Origin: Hydractinia symbiolongicarpus
Taxonomy: Eukaryota > Cnidaria > Hydrozoa > Anthoathecata > Hydractiniidae
Direction of reading: 5' to 3'
Assembly (NCBI RefSeq): GCF_029227915.1
Contig: NC_079875.1
Span: 29,508,001-29,572,000 of the forward strand
Length of the DNA: 64,000 bases
The notes under the pieces were generated by a model. The model made no database searches. It was given only the letters and a program-made list of their open reading frames with translations, and had not been told where the DNA came from. Below are positions 34,601 to 47,189 of the stretch, piece by piece (within the stretch, counting starts at the first letter, position 1; each line of letters opens with the position of its first letter). The position numbers and the translations under genes were made by a program.

Positions 34601-37540
34601 GTGTGTGTTAAGTTATTTTTTACTGTTTTGTTTCTGACATCCTGTTAAACTTTTGTTAGCCTACACGTATAATACCAGGTTATTCTTACAGGGGTTTGTA
34701 GACATTTGGTTGGAAATTTACGTGGGTTTATGACTTTATTTTAATTTATGAGAGGGTGGTAAGATTGTTTGTGTTTTTATGTAGCAAACTGCTGTTTCTT
34801 AAAATTTTGTGTAAAATTTTTTAGGAAAAGACCACATGCAATATACTGAAAGAACAAATTTTGTGGAATTGGCCTCCACTAAAGGCTGTTGTGTAAGCTA
34901 TGGCTCTTTCATAGTTCGTATTATAAGCTTTTTTTGGGAAGAACTAAACTATATATATGTGATTTCATTTTGCTGGAAGAATATTCCATGGTTTCACGTT
35001 TTTATTAAGAATTTTAAAATTGTGGTAATAACTGTGTTTGGTGATGATGAAAAAATTACTCATTGTTCTGACTAAAACTTTTTTTTTATATTTATTTTTT
35101 TATATTTAAGAAATGCCTGATTTTTCTATAATTTGATGTGTTTCCTAACCTTTTTGTGGAAGATTTATGGGCAGTGGCAATATAGAATATGCTAAATGAA
35201 CTGATTTTTTGTTGATTTGGATGTGCTCCTCAAAAACTGATCTGTTTTACATTTTGTGTTAACTTTTGTGAGGACGGTATATACACCTTGTTTTCCAAAA
35301 ATAATATATTTGTTGATTCAAATTTACTCCTTAATCATTTTTGACATTCACGTTTAAAATGGTTGGTAACGATCACTACAGATCATCATACTAAGGAAAA
35401 ATTTTTTGTATTCTTAACCTGTTCATTCTTACAATTTGTGTATATTTTTTGGGAACAGGATAATATGTAATCGAAGAAATGATTTTCCAGATATAAATTT
35501 GATGTTTTTTGACACTTCTGATTAAAATATTAAAGGCTTTCAATGAAGTAAATTTATGAGATGTGTTATTTCTGACTTTATTACTATTGTTGTTGTTGTA
35601 CATGATTCTATACATTATTGCGAAGCGAAATTGTGAAGCACGTTTGCTACACGACAGGTATACCAAGAGAATTATTGATATTCTCAAAATTTCGATAGAA
35701 AAAAAAATCATATAAAATCAGCGTAAAGAAATAGGACTGATATTTTTGCACATAAAGCTAGGGTATTTTTTTTGCTAATAAAACAAATAAGTTTGGACCG
35801 AGGGGCTAAAGTATAAGTCTAGTAAAAAATGCAATAAGTACGGCTTGTACCCCCCCCCCCCCCCGGATTTTGAACCTCTTCCGTCTTTTGGTCTAGATTA
35901 TACGTCCGCCGAACTTGAAAACACAAAGGGGAATATGCTGTGAACAAGGAACGGTAGTCGGCATTTTAGACACGTATATTTTATTATAGCTAATTATTGT
36001 ATAAAAGATAATAGTAAAAGTAATAGTATTGAAACGGTTTTCTTTTGAAATAATTTATTGCTAGTCCTGTTTCTAATCGACTTTACTTGTGTATTTTAAG
36101 CTTTTTTGTTCCTGTGGTTTTTCTGGAGATTTGAGTTGGATTGGAAAGCTCCTGTGTAAGCTGCCCTTTTCTAAAGAAATATTGAAGTAATTTGTACAAT
36201 TATAACACACTGAGCTGTGTTTTATTGTTTCTAAGAAGATGTAAGACTACAATAATATCAATTTTAATTGGCTTTATCCAAGGTAAAGCTTAATAACAAA
36301 AATGGATCTAGTTAGCTAGAGCTTTGTTTTGTATAAAATAATTGAAAGTAATTTGTAGAATACATATGGAGAAGCTGTATTACTACCTGACTGATAGCCA
36401 GATATAGAAAAACCTGTAGCTAGGGCGCAGACAAAAACAAATAGCTCTGGATGCTAGAGTGAGCCGCCAACCGTTTTTCATCACAATTTTTTATTTATTA
36501 TATAAGCAACCTGTTCAGTAATTAAAAAAATATCCACTTTTGCTATCAAACGAACAGCGATGTATTTGTTAATAGAAATTAGTTTTTCGTACACGCTTCC
36601 GGAGCAAGGTTTAAAACGACATTAAAACTGTCATTTAAACAGAACATACGGCGTAAAATGTCCGGGCGTTTTTGGGCAAGTGTGGTGTTTTGAAAAAAAT
36701 GCAAGTATTCGCCCAAAAAAACCCGCATAGACCATAAAATAAACTTACGATGTGGTAGCAAAGTTCTTAAAAGAACTGTTTTGATGGTTTTTGATAAAAT
36801 TTACTTGATAAATAACTTTTAAACTTTATTAACTCCTTTCTCTTAAAGCATCTTTTTCCAACTATCGTCCACAAGGTATGTTTCAAAGAATTGAATTTTG
36901 GAAATGCTCCAGCCAAGTTCGGGAAGTGCGGGCGGTTTTGGAAGACAACCGCTAATTTAATTCGAAAAGTTGCCAGAACTCGCCCTTATATATGTGGGCG
37001 TTTGCAGCTTATTGACACCCTCTTATTGTAGAATATTCTCAGGAATAATAGACCAAGAGAAATTACATCACAGTTTCTTGTCCACCGCCCACGTGTGTTT
37101 GAGAACAACCCACATAAAAAAGTTATTTTTTAAATTATTTGTGTTTGTTTTTGTTTTAATTCTTTCCCGTGAGTTTTCGAAATTCGTTCCAGCAGATTCT
37201 GTGGCTTCTAGTGCCGGTATTTTTACGTGAAAAAATACTGTTTTGTTGTAAAGTCATTTACGAAATGGTTAACGTTAGGACCAACTTCTGCGGGTTGTAC
37301 AACTCGATGTATTACATATCTTTCGAAATACTGCTAAAAGAGTAATTTTGTATTGCGCTCTTTTATCATTCTGTGGGAAAAGGCGGTACAAAATTTTAAC
37401 ACGCATTATTTGTTTTTGTTAGTTTCGCGTAATCTAATTTTCTCGCACATTTTGAAAAGAATATCCCATGCACATCAAATACTTGCGCACTCTATTTGCA
37501 AAAAAAACAACTGTTTTTGGGAGACGAATTGTTCTGCTGA
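31621..37540. other. No gene recognised; simple repeats only
   Basis: Nearly 6 kb of AT-rich DNA. Features noticed: a weak two-copy repeat of about 122 bp (32848-32930 and 32970-33055, sharing AACTTCGGTT and GAAACAC/AAACAC words), CTAGCTAG runs near 34440, and a C14-15 tract at 35850-35864. Open frames up to about 106 codons have no motif. It could be intronic or intergenic. Confidence 0.5.
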
Positions 37541-37552
37541 GAGTTCATTTTC

Positions 37553-37657
37553 CTACCTCGTCCCCAGGGTTCTTCTACGCTATGATATTCAATTTTCATG
37601 TACTTCGGAAGATGTTAGCGCCAAAGAAACAAGAAGCACTAGGGACAAAGTATTGGA
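37553..37657. mobile_element. Possible small MITE
   Basis: The left side reads TACCTCGTCCCCAGGGTTCT and the right side, on the other strand, CAATACTTTGTCCCTAGTGC. The pairing is imperfect (GTCCC and AGG/AGT cores agree). CTCGTCCCCAGGG-like ends are common on small dispersed repeats in animal genomes. Tentative, since no target duplication was found. Confidence 0.25.
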
Positions 37658-38929
37658 TAGTTTAATTTTGCTTGCAACTTGCGAAAGGCTTTGCAACATT
37701 TTTTTTAAATTCCTATTGTTTTTATTGCTGCACATATTTTAGACGTTTTATTTCCACGGTTATAAACATAGAATAACGCAAATTGTGATTTTTAAAAGTG
37801 CACTTTCCTATGTTTTATAGGCACCCCTCAAAAGGACTCAATGAGAGATTCAGTGGATTCTTACACGGGAATTCCGCTAGTGTTTTATAATAAATATAAA
37901 TATGTATCTAATAATGATATCTAATATATATTCAATAACAGATGTATGTGGTAAAACATCTTTTCATCAGATAGGTTGTAACTATAGCTATAGCTATAAC
38001 TTTAAAATTAATATATATACAAAGTGTTCAATTATATCTTGATGAAATCGAAAGCATTTCCATCTGAATCTAGATTTTGATAGATAGAAGGTGCGATTGT
38101 CAATAAAAACCTGCTAAAGAAGCTATAGTTTATGTCTGCAAAAAATAGGTCCAGTAGGTTTTAAACATAATTTGTTATCTATAGTTTTCTCTATATTGTT
38201 AGGATAATTTCACTATCTTGATACTATTGCCCACCCTGCATTTACATGGCTACTCTATATGTGTGCATCACAAATCACGCCGCTAGTCCAAAAGTCAGCC
38301 TTGGCCTCTCCTTGCACCACGACCCATCAAATTTTTGGGCACAGAAAATTCCATCATACTTTTGCTTAAAACAACTACTGTTACGTGATGTCAGAATAGC
38401 CTACTTGATTTTCCACCAATTCCATGATATACTAGGTGATAAAAAACGTTTCTTATTTAAGAGTTTTACATTTTTACAACTAGTAAGTGTCCTCATAAAG
38501 TGGCTTCTTATCAATTGTCCCTTTAAAAATGTGCACAAAAAAGTAAAAATGTATAGCTAGGTTTTTCTCGATCATAGCCACATGCAGAATTCAGTAAAGC
38601 ACACGGCTTGTTGCAAACTAGTTGTTTACGAAATATGTGTAATTTTTAATTGGCTTGTGTATTTAAAGCTCACCTCCTAAGAAAAATCAAGTCGACCTAA
38701 ATCGATTCATAACATCTTAAGGAGAAACAATTTAACGTTTATTTATTTAAAATCGGTACAGTATTCAAGAAACCAGACAGGGTGTTTTAAAACTTGCGCC
38801 TCACGTCACTAATAAAAAGCTCACATTTGGACCCCTGGAATGAGAGGCAAAACTTTGCGCATAGAATTTAATTTGTAAAAAAAAATTCCACAAGTAATCA
38901 CAAAGAATCGTTTTCTAAATTAGACTTTA
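37658..38929. other. No gene recognised
   Basis: AT-rich. A 104-codon frame at 38246-38560 has no domain. The splice-acceptor-like TTTTCTAAATTAG at 38911-38923 precedes the THAP sequence. Confidence 0.45.
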
Positions 38930-39332
38930 TGCGCAGTACCTGGTTGTCTTAACCACCAAAAGAAAAAGGGTATTTCTTTTTCAACTTTCCTAAAGATCCC
39001 AAACAACGATTTATATTGATGAAACTGCTCAAAAGTGACGGTGCACTTCCAAAGAATTTAAAGAGCTGTGAAGCTCATTTCACTTCTGAGTGCTTTGATT
39101 TCAAAACCGATTATTTTGAAAGAAAAGAACAAAGAGCAGAAGGTTATAAGATATTTTTTATCATCATTTATTTGACTCATACTCTATTATTTAATTTTAA
39201 TACATTTTTGTACGACGACAGGTAAGATATGCAGTGCACGCAAGTAGTACTGGTTGTCTTCCATCAATCTTTTTAAATAAACCAATCACTGTTGAGCGAC
39301 CATGCAAGTTTGAATCGCCTCATAGTAATTGA
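38930..39332 (+). pseudogene. THAP zinc-finger domain, broken into three frames
   Basis: THAP domains are DNA-binding fingers with a C2CH zinc site and a terminal AVPxxF-like box, found in host regulators and in P-element transposases. Here CAVPGCLNH (from 38930) provides the first two Cys. After a one-base loss in a T5 run the frame continues as FNFPKDPKQRF and CEAHFTSECF (Cys and His of the site, near 39070-39100). A third block, SSTGCLPSIFLNKP (about 39240-39281), matches the closing box. A GT...AG pair (39143-39221) could remove the AT-rich stretch between blocks two and three but does not restore the frame. No transposase or other domain follows recognisably. Confidence 0.65.
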
Positions 39333-40100
39333 GATTATTGCGTTAATTTTTCCCTGTACGCTTTCAGTCGTCTCCATGAAGTCGAGCTATTGTGAAAGTG
39401 GCATTCGGATGAAAATGCCTTTTACATTGTGTTTAGTTCCTCCTTCTACAGGCTACGTACCGAAAAAATAACACTGATGTGAAGTTGGAAGGTTCCGTAT
39501 TCGTTATATATTTTTTGTTTATGCAAACAAGCGGGATTACTGAAGAAGCGAAATAATGGTCAATTAAAATTTAACTCAATTTGAAACTAGAGCCTGCTGG
39601 ACAGAGCTTAATCACTTTATTTTTACCTTTGTGTGAAATCTCTCTGTTTTTGAAAAACATGAATATTTTTGGCGGGAAGAAAGTTGACATTCAAAACTAA
39701 ACCGTATATTAATTATTTTTGTTTTAATATTTTTATACGAGTAATCATTTCTTTTTAAGTTTTTATATCTGCATTATTTTATTGTTTTGTGGAATTCTGG
39801 CATTATTTTTAACAGAGAGATTGATTTTCGTCAAGCGTGCTTTTTAGACAGTTTTACCATTTTACTTACTACATTTCTTTATATTACAAAAAAATATTTC
39901 CCAAGCGTTAGTTTTAAGTTTAATAACACTTTCCTTTTATTAAAACTACCCAGTAAGGAATTAAATATGACATTATATCTTATTCGTGTAGGAAATTTAT
40001 ACCAATTACTGATATCCCACGACATTTTAAGAAAAGAAATTAATTAACCAGAACGATTTAATTCCACGTCTTGTCGAGATAAGCCATGTTGAGTGATAGA
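39333..40100. other. No gene recognised
   Basis: AT-rich. The 86-codon frame at 39787-40047 has no recognisable motif. Confidence 0.45.
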
Positions 40101-40465
40101 GAAGAGTTTCTGAATTTTTTTTTAATAAAACCAAGATTGGTTGGATAGAAGTTTGAGTAACCGATGGTAAGTTGCGTTTTTACTGATTTACTATTTATTT
40201 TTTTCTTTTGCCTGATTCAAAGAACGGTGCATCTGTTTTTAATTTATATTTATAGATTAAAAAAAGAAACTTCAAAAGCAGGAATAGAAAATTTGTCAAA
40301 CTGAATGCTGGTAAGTCCATTATTTAAAATTCGAACAATCTTACAAATTTTTATAAGTTATAACTTGCTATATAATTTCTTTTGTTGGTTTAGCCCCATT
40401 TTATGGAGAGGTGTAAAGAGGAATTGGAGAACCTAGTAGAGATTGGAATCAAATTCTGGATTGCT
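40101..40465 (+). other. Possible 5' end of a host gene with two small introns
   Basis: Strong splice signals line up: donor GTAAGT at 40167, acceptor TTATAG ending 40255, a 55-bp exon (40256-40310), donor GTAAGT at 40311, acceptor GGTTTAG ending 40393, a 72-bp exon (40394-40465), then donor GTATGT at 40466. The implied introns are 89 and 83 bp. In the last exon an ATG (TTTTATGG) opens MERCKEELENLVEIGIKFWI and one further residue to the donor, so the first exons would be 5' untranslated. Alternatively an ATG ending the first exon opens a 25-codon frame across all three. No downstream exon was identified. Confidence 0.35.
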
Positions 40466-43400
40466 GTATGTGTTTTTTTAATTTCTAATATATCACGTAT
40501 CGTATGCAGTGAATAGGTGCGCGTCTGCCAAACTGCAATATACTTGCATATAAATTCTTTGCTTTTCACTTATAATTACAGTATTATATATGCGAAGATT
40601 TTGCGCGTGCGTTGGCTTGTCGTCAACGATAAATATCAAAATGTTAATATTGTTTCCTATCGCTGAACGTCAAAGGGTTTGAAACCATGTATTTAATATA
40701 AAAAACTTGCTTTCATGCTTTGGATCATTATCTTGCTGGAATCTGTGGTATCACGGTATACTTCTCAGATAAACAATGCTAACGTATTTTGTAAAATTAC
40801 AATGTCAAATTCTATCATGATTTCAAAAAAATCGCTATATCCATTTTGAAATTCAGGCAACTTGTACAGATGTTTTTATGTACAGGCTTTAATCAGAAAG
40901 GCTGATTTTTTTTCGGAAAAATATCTTTCCATACTTATCCATCATAATATCGGATTCGTCCGTAAAATAACGTCGTCCAAGGTTTCCTCTCCTTTAGTAA
41001 TTTTCACAAAATTCTGACTTCTTTACTTGACTTGCTTCCATGATTAATTGGCAATATTTTACGCCGGTCCCAGTTTTTGTTTTGCTTTTCGCGAAGATCT
41101 AAACGAAAGTACGTAATAAACCAAGAAAGAATGCAAACATTAGCTTGGTTTATTTGTATGAATCGTCTTTTAAATAAACAAAAAAATCGTACCAACAAAT
41201 GCAAGTTTGTCATTTTGTTTATAGCATTTGTCTATAAATCAAAATGTGGTATGTTCAAAATTCTTTCACGTCCAGACCGGTTTTGCTGTTGTAATAAACT
41301 ATTTTTATTATTATTATTTTTATTATTATTATTTTTTTGTATTTCGCGTAAACCAAAGATATTGCTTGTTTTGAAACCTTTATATTATTCTCAGGCAGTA
41401 AATATGACGGCAATTGTGTGTATTTGTTTCCAAGTTCAACAAGGTTAAAGAATTCTCTGTTTGGTAAATAAAGTTAGACCTCTAGCCGTTTTGTCAACAG
41501 TAATAAAATAAAATAACGCCGAAGATTTAAAAAGAAATTCAGAGTATAATCTATTTTTAATTGCGACATAGCTGACAATAGAAAATTATTTCACGTCTTC
41601 TGTTGTGTGATTCATTTTTATCAAAGAATGAAAAAGTTACTGTACATCGGCTCGTATTATACGCATCTATTGTTTAAAATTTTTAATGTTTTTTATGTTC
41701 CATCGCGACAATCAAGATCGTTATGGCATTGTTATTTTGTTATACATCGCGACTATCGCAAAGTTTTCGTAAACATTTTTTTATCGCGATGGTCACAATT
41801 GAATCGATCGTTCGTGTCGCGCTCACGATGTTAGGTGTCCTGATTCCAGTACTGTAATCATTATGTACCGTTTTTATGGCTGTCAAATGCTCCTTTAATA
41901 ACTGGGCATAAAAATTTCAGCATATAGAAAAAGGGCTGTGCAGTTTCGCTTTATATTACCGTGCATATTAATTATTATTTTCAAAAAAATTCAGCTATCA
42001 AACATTGTGGCACACTGGAAAAACTCTTCTGTTGCAGTATTCAACATTGCTTACGGGAGTCTATGTTTTAATCTTGTTACGACAAGCAATGCTTAATAAA
42101 ACATTTTACCGAAGACAGCTTAAACTCTTTCTATGCTTGTTAAAGTGCATTTTTTAATCTCGCCTGTTCTCCTCGATGCAATGTTGCAGCTAGTGGCACA
42201 AGCTAAAACGCAAACGAAGCTGTTTTCCAATAAAACACACAATTAAATTTCATTTTCCAGCAATTATTTGTCGATTTCAGTTCTTGAAGTATTTCTGTTC
42301 AAACAAATTTTCCATGCGTCTTTCAGTGCTGTTTTATGAACAGCCAGTTATATTTAACTTTTTGCTCATTTGTGCTAATTTGACGTTAATTTTTTGTGTC
42401 TTTCTTGATTTTTTGTTAAAACCGGTGTTGTCCTCCGTAAGAACAGAGTTGTATTTATTTTAAAATTGCATTATGCGGCTTTTTGTGACCATGTGAGCTT
42501 ATAAAACGTTTGCAGCTCCCCGGGTTTCCTGAATAACAGATAAATCTTCAATTTTTCTTATTCGACAGTGCGAAGGGCGAACTTTTAACATTTCCGTCTG
42601 ATTGCAAACAATGTGTTAGCATCTGACACATTTCACTTGACATATTCCACTAGCAACTTACAAGAGGAAATAATGTTTTCTTACAAGATGACTTGACTTT
42701 ATACTCAGTAACGTTTAAATGTTGTCGTACGAAACGTTTCTATAAAAAACATGTCTATTACTATAATTACTGTATTTCTGTGGAAATATCAATTACTTTT
42801 CAGAAGATAAGTTCTTACCGTTTTTTGATTGGTTAGTCTACACGAAGTATGTTACTTTTTTCTACTTAGAGACGAGTGCAATTTTCCATAATGCAAACAG
42901 CTTCTATTTTAACTCTGATTGGCTGAAAATGCGTGCAAAAACACTTTTTTCATTTGATTGATTAATAGTTTGTTGAGTGAAAGATATTGTTTTCTTGTTA
43001 AACGAGAGGGGGAGGATTGATAAATCACGTGCCCAAATTTTACAGAATAATCCCCGCTATAATTTTTTCAAACAGAAGGGGTCGGCCCAGACCCAATCTC
43101 TTATAATGATACGAAAAAGTGAAAATAACTGAGGGAAAAAGTTATAGAACTAATACATTCGTTTCGAAACAAATAGGTTGGTGACATAACCTTTCGCCGA
43201 AATTAGCTTATACGTTTTCCTTGTTGTATCTCCTTAACTGTTTAACAAAAGCATAAGATTCTGTACATTTCCTGAATCAGCGTTTCAAAAATGGAATCGT
43301 GTTATTAAAAAAATATATATGTATATGGGCAGCACGCAAATCTTTATTTTAAAAAATATAAGTTTTCAGTTGTCAGCAAAACTACAGTACCAAATAAACA

Positions 43401-44611
43401 ACAAGTTTGGTCCAGGCCTGTTTCTTATGTAATTGAGTCGTAATTTTAAACCCTTTTAAAAATCAAATTTTTTACGAAAGGGTAGTTTCCGACTATATAT
43501 CCATATTTTTTCTGTTATAACACACTTGTCACGATTACATGGCTAAAATACTATTATCTTTAGTGTTAAGTTAAAATTATGTATTAAGGCCTATATTTTT
43601 AGGAAATAGGAAAAAATGGTATAAAACACTGAGTAAATAATTCAGCTGTTTGGACAGCTAAAAAAGGGTTGCTCACGTCATGCCATTTCTAAATAAAAGA
43701 AGCTTTTTTAATCAAGTTGGTCATTAAATACGGGTTTTTTCAATGTCAATTATTGATGTTTCTAAATTTTTCCGTATTTTATTATTTAGGGGTGTTGATA
43801 GAATAACCAACCCTGTATAAAAGTTTTGTTTGTCTTGGATTTATTTGGAACGCTTTAGTTTTATCAATCCCTTCCCCCACAGAAATAGTGAAAATATTAA
43901 AAAAAGTTTGCAAGCAGTGTATTGATATTTTTTCTACTGAAAAATCAAATTAAGTTTACAATGAATTAGAAAAATTGTCTGAGCATGCAGTAAAAGGTTG
44001 TCTCTCCAAAATTACCGCAGGACAAAGTACAAAAGTAACGGCAGCATACTCAGAGGTGCCAGAGGTCTCCTGAGCTTGCTGAGGTTGTGTTGACTGTAAT
44101 CATTCTTAATGATAATGAAAAAATAAGCGGTTAGAAACACTCTCTGACAACAAAAAATTGCTCTGCATTTGATAGTACATAGAAATTTTAAAAAAAGAAA
44201 GTGCTGTTGAGTTGCAGAATCTATTGCAGTTTTCATCTTCACGCACACTAGCCACCCATGGTAACAGAAACGGATCCAAGAGTATTTTCAAGTAAAAATT
44301 AAAATATATGGAGCTTGTCATTGCTAAACTACAGGCTGATTGCTACTGCAATGTTAAAACAAATGCAATGTTATTTTTTTTTTCTTAGGGATAGGTTTTC
44401 TTTTGAATCAATTGTTGAAAAAAAGTTGATTCGTCTGAATATTTCGGAGATAATTTGGTTATTTTTACAAAGACCAAATGATGACAGCGTGACTAGCAAT
44501 TGTTTAACAGTTTACTGACTTAAAAAATAAAATACAAAAATTATGTGCTGCTAATGCACCAGGTATGTATTTAATACTTAATATGGTTTTCTGTGTTTAT
44601 CTCAAAAATAA
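40466..44611. other. No gene recognised
   Basis: AT-rich, with short frames only. An (ATT)n-like tract lies at 41300-41336, and a small cluster of TCGCGA words at 41700-41830. Nothing recognisable as coding on either strand. Confidence 0.5.
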
Positions 44612-44827
44612 GAAAATAATTTACAAAGAGGTGGCTAGCCACCGCAATGATGAACTCAAACTGTTAGGTATTTGGAAATAAGCTGGAGGTTGTACTCCTC
44701 CGGAGAAAATTTCGTCCTATTATTTCTAAACCTAAGTACCCTGGATGTATAGCTGGGTCACCTCGAAGAGGTTCGCGGACGGTCATCAGCAGAAACTAGA
44801 CAGCCCTATCTTCCTAAAGTAAACTTT
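44612..44827 (+). repeat. Structured dispersed repeat, copy 1
   Basis: About 90% similar to 59884-60222 but lacking an internal stretch of about 120 bp. Three local hairpins are visible: GGTGG-CTAG-CCACC (44630-44643), CTGGAGG-ttgtact-CCTCCGG (44683-44703) and ACCTC-gaa-GAGGT (about 44760-44772). A longer pairing, GGATGTATAG with CTAGACAGCC (44743-44752 with 44796-44805), has two mismatches here. There is no open frame. It may be a SINE or another transcribed structured repeat. Confidence 0.75.
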
Positions 44828-45324
44828 AGCCACTATTTTATTCTTCCTTTTTTTGCAGCTATCACAAACAATATTTAAAGGATTTTCTAAATCCATACGG
44901 GAAAGATTTCCTATCAACGGAGCAACTGCCAAACCGTCTAAAACAGTATTCGTGCAAGTTTCTTTGCAGACCAAATGTTGGTCTGTCATAGTGCACAGTC
45001 GTTGCACAAAAACTTCGATTTCATTCAAGAATTTCAAATAATATAAAATCAAAGTATAAGGCACTCAACGCTTTTTTGAGCCTCACGCAGAGCCTCTAAA
45101 AAGTGTTGATGCCTCATTTAAATGCCCTTTAATTATTTCAGATTACATGGACACCTAGTGAAACAAAAGAAGTATGCTGTACCTAATTGTGAAAAAGCAA
45201 TAAATGACAAGCCGGAAAACAGCAAACAAATGTCTTTTTGGGAATATTCGCTTTTTCAAAGTTCGATGTATGACAATAAACACGAAAATGTGAACAGCTA
45301 TAGCAAAGAAAGACCGAAATACCA
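44828..45324. other. Ambiguous; possible exon or retroelement 5' remnant
   Basis: Behind TTCCTTTTTTTGCAG (ending 44860) two plus-strand frames stay open for 43 and 62 codons. One reads YHKQYLKDFLNPYGKDFLST. No family is recognised. A further frame from 45122 runs into the R2 remnant. Weakly supported. Confidence 0.2.
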
Positions 45325-46605
45325 TTGTAATCGGGGAGCCTTCCTTCAACATCAATGGTGAACCACTGTCAACAACAGATTACGACACTTCACTTAAGTA
45401 CTTGGGTATTCATTTCAATCCAAATGGCAAGATGCGACCCAACCTTTTATTGCAATGATTGAAGTCTTCGCCTCTCAAGCCTTATCAAAAGCTACAGTTT
45501 CTGAGGAACAACCCCCTACCAAAATTCAACACCAAATGGTATTCGGCTGCATATCAAAAGGTCTTTTAACGGCATTCCTCCTATAGATTCGTATGTGTGT
45601 CTAAGATCTCTTAGACCTATCTATGGACACCATTTATTCGCATTAAACATACCCGTGCTGCTTCTGAGACGTATGGCATAGATGGCCAATTCTTCTTGAG
45701 AGCGACGCGATGAAGGGTATAATTTACGGAAGACGCCTAGTGGGTCACTAATGGTCTAGAATAGCCATTTGCCCTGCAAACAATGCGAAGAAACGCACGT
45801 TTTAATGTACGTCTACGCATTAGCAATGTAAGGCGAGGTAATTAATATTTTACCTTCAATGTCGATAATATCTAAAGTTGGAGAAGATTCGTAATATAAA
45901 AACTGTGTAGGTAATTGAAGGTTAGAACTAGTACGGACAAGGGGAATCCGACTGTTTAATTAAAACAACGCATTGCAATGGCCGAAAACGATGTTGACGC
46001 AATGTGATTTCTGCCCAGTGCTCTAAGTGAAGAAATTCATCCAAGCGCAGGTAAACGGTGGGAGTAACTATGAGAGAGTGGAGGAAACGCTATCCCATGT
46101 CATCCAACACTGCGGTTCACTCACACTCCCCGAACACAAAGACACGATAGCATCGTAGACCTATGTAAGAACATCGCCTTAAAGCATAGACATAACGTCC
46201 TCGTGGACCCTGTGTTCGATCTAAACGGTATACGGCTGAAGTCTGACTTGGTTGTCATCAAAACAGACCAAATAGTAGTCATTGACGTTTCCATAGTGAC
46301 AGAGAATATGCGCTTTCAGCACGCTGCTGGATCCTCGCTGAACGATGCACATACGCAGAAGGTACCATACTACGATAGACCCAACCTAAGAAGAGCGCCG
46401 TCTGATCGTTTCGCGATCGAGAATATATTGTTCGGAGCTCATCATTTCGTTACGAGGAATCTAGTGTGCAAGAAATAACACGTGCCTGCTGTCGATTGGC
46501 GGCTCAAAGAAGGAAATAAACATGATGGTGATGAGATCGATGGAGCACTCAATCAAAATATGGAAATTCTTCATGCATTCGACGCGATAAACATGGGCAA
46601 CAAAG
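45325..46605 (+). pseudogene. R2-type LINE remnant, copy A (thumb to RLE endonuclease)
   Basis: Decayed 3' half of an R2-group non-LTR retrotransposon. In order: GEPSFNINGEPLSTTDYDTS, then KYLGIHFNPNGK (from about 45330), and PLKPYQKLQFLRNN, then PLPKF (about 45473), both typical of the region after the RT palm. Next come a damaged zinc knuckle (ETLSHVIQHC, about 46088) and the restriction-like endonuclease block LKSDLVVIKTDQIVVIDVSI (within 46203-46478). That block has the PD...D-type spacing of R2 endonucleases but SD where most have PD. A last helical block, MVMRSMEHSIKIWKFF, lies near 46520. Many stops and shifts. R2 elements normally sit in 28S rDNA and none is present here. Confidence 0.7.
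45745..45840 (+). repeat. Dispersed repeat near the R2 remnant, copy 1
   Basis: GGTCACTAATGGTCTAGAAT, then TACGTCTACGCAT and AAGGCGAGG, resembles 46631-46730 (GGTCACCAATGGCCTGAAGT, then TACGTCTATGCA, AAGGCGAGG). The two copies flank the endonuclease part of copy A in the same orientation. Confidence 0.55.
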
Positions 46606-47189
46606 GGGCATAATATTAGATATACCTCAGAGGTCACCAATGGCCTGAAGTGGTCATTTGTCCCGCCAAAACGAGGCGAAGAATGCAGTGTCGTAATATA
46701 CGTCTATGCACCTGCATGCAAGGCGAGGCCTTTAGATTTGATCTCCGACACGCATGTATAGAAAATCCGATGGAGAAGGTTCGCGACAGATTAAACTTGT
46801 AAATAAAAATGGTTACATACTCTAAACAACCTGTATATGGGGCACCGCCCCATAATAAAACGGAAATTTATCGGAATATAGCCAAAGCATCCGCATCTAA
46901 TTAGTGACAGGCATGAATGGATTAACGAGATTCCCACTGTCCCTATCTACTATCTCCAAGGGAACATGTTTTGCAAAATCCGCGGGGAAAAAAGACCCTG
47001 TTGAGCTTGACTCTAGTCTGTATCTGTGAAAAGACATAGGAATTGTAGTTATAGGTGGGAGCGCAAGCGACAGTGAAATACCACTACTCTTATAGCTTTT
47101 TTACTTATTCGATTAAGCGGAGGCGAGTTTCACGGCTCATTTTCTTGAATTAAGGGCCCATCGGCGGGTCGATAAGTGTCGGAACAACT
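46606..47189 (+). repeat. Non-coding stretch with copy 2 of the dispersed repeat (46631-46730)
   Basis: Begins with the second copy of the 45745-45840 repeat. The rest shows no frame. It separates the two R2 remnants and may include the 3' untranslated part of copy A or the 5' part of copy B. Confidence 0.4.

Noticed and set aside
38246-38560. 104-codon open frame as a gene
   Set aside because: No motif, no start context, no splice signals, and its composition is like the surrounding DNA.
41690-41830. Cluster of TCGCGA words as a regulatory site
   Set aside because: Three or four words at uneven spacing with no adjacent gene; too little to support a call.
45122-45361. Second THAP domain (KYAVPNC)
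   Set aside because: The first zinc Cys is Tyr here and none of the later THAP blocks follows.
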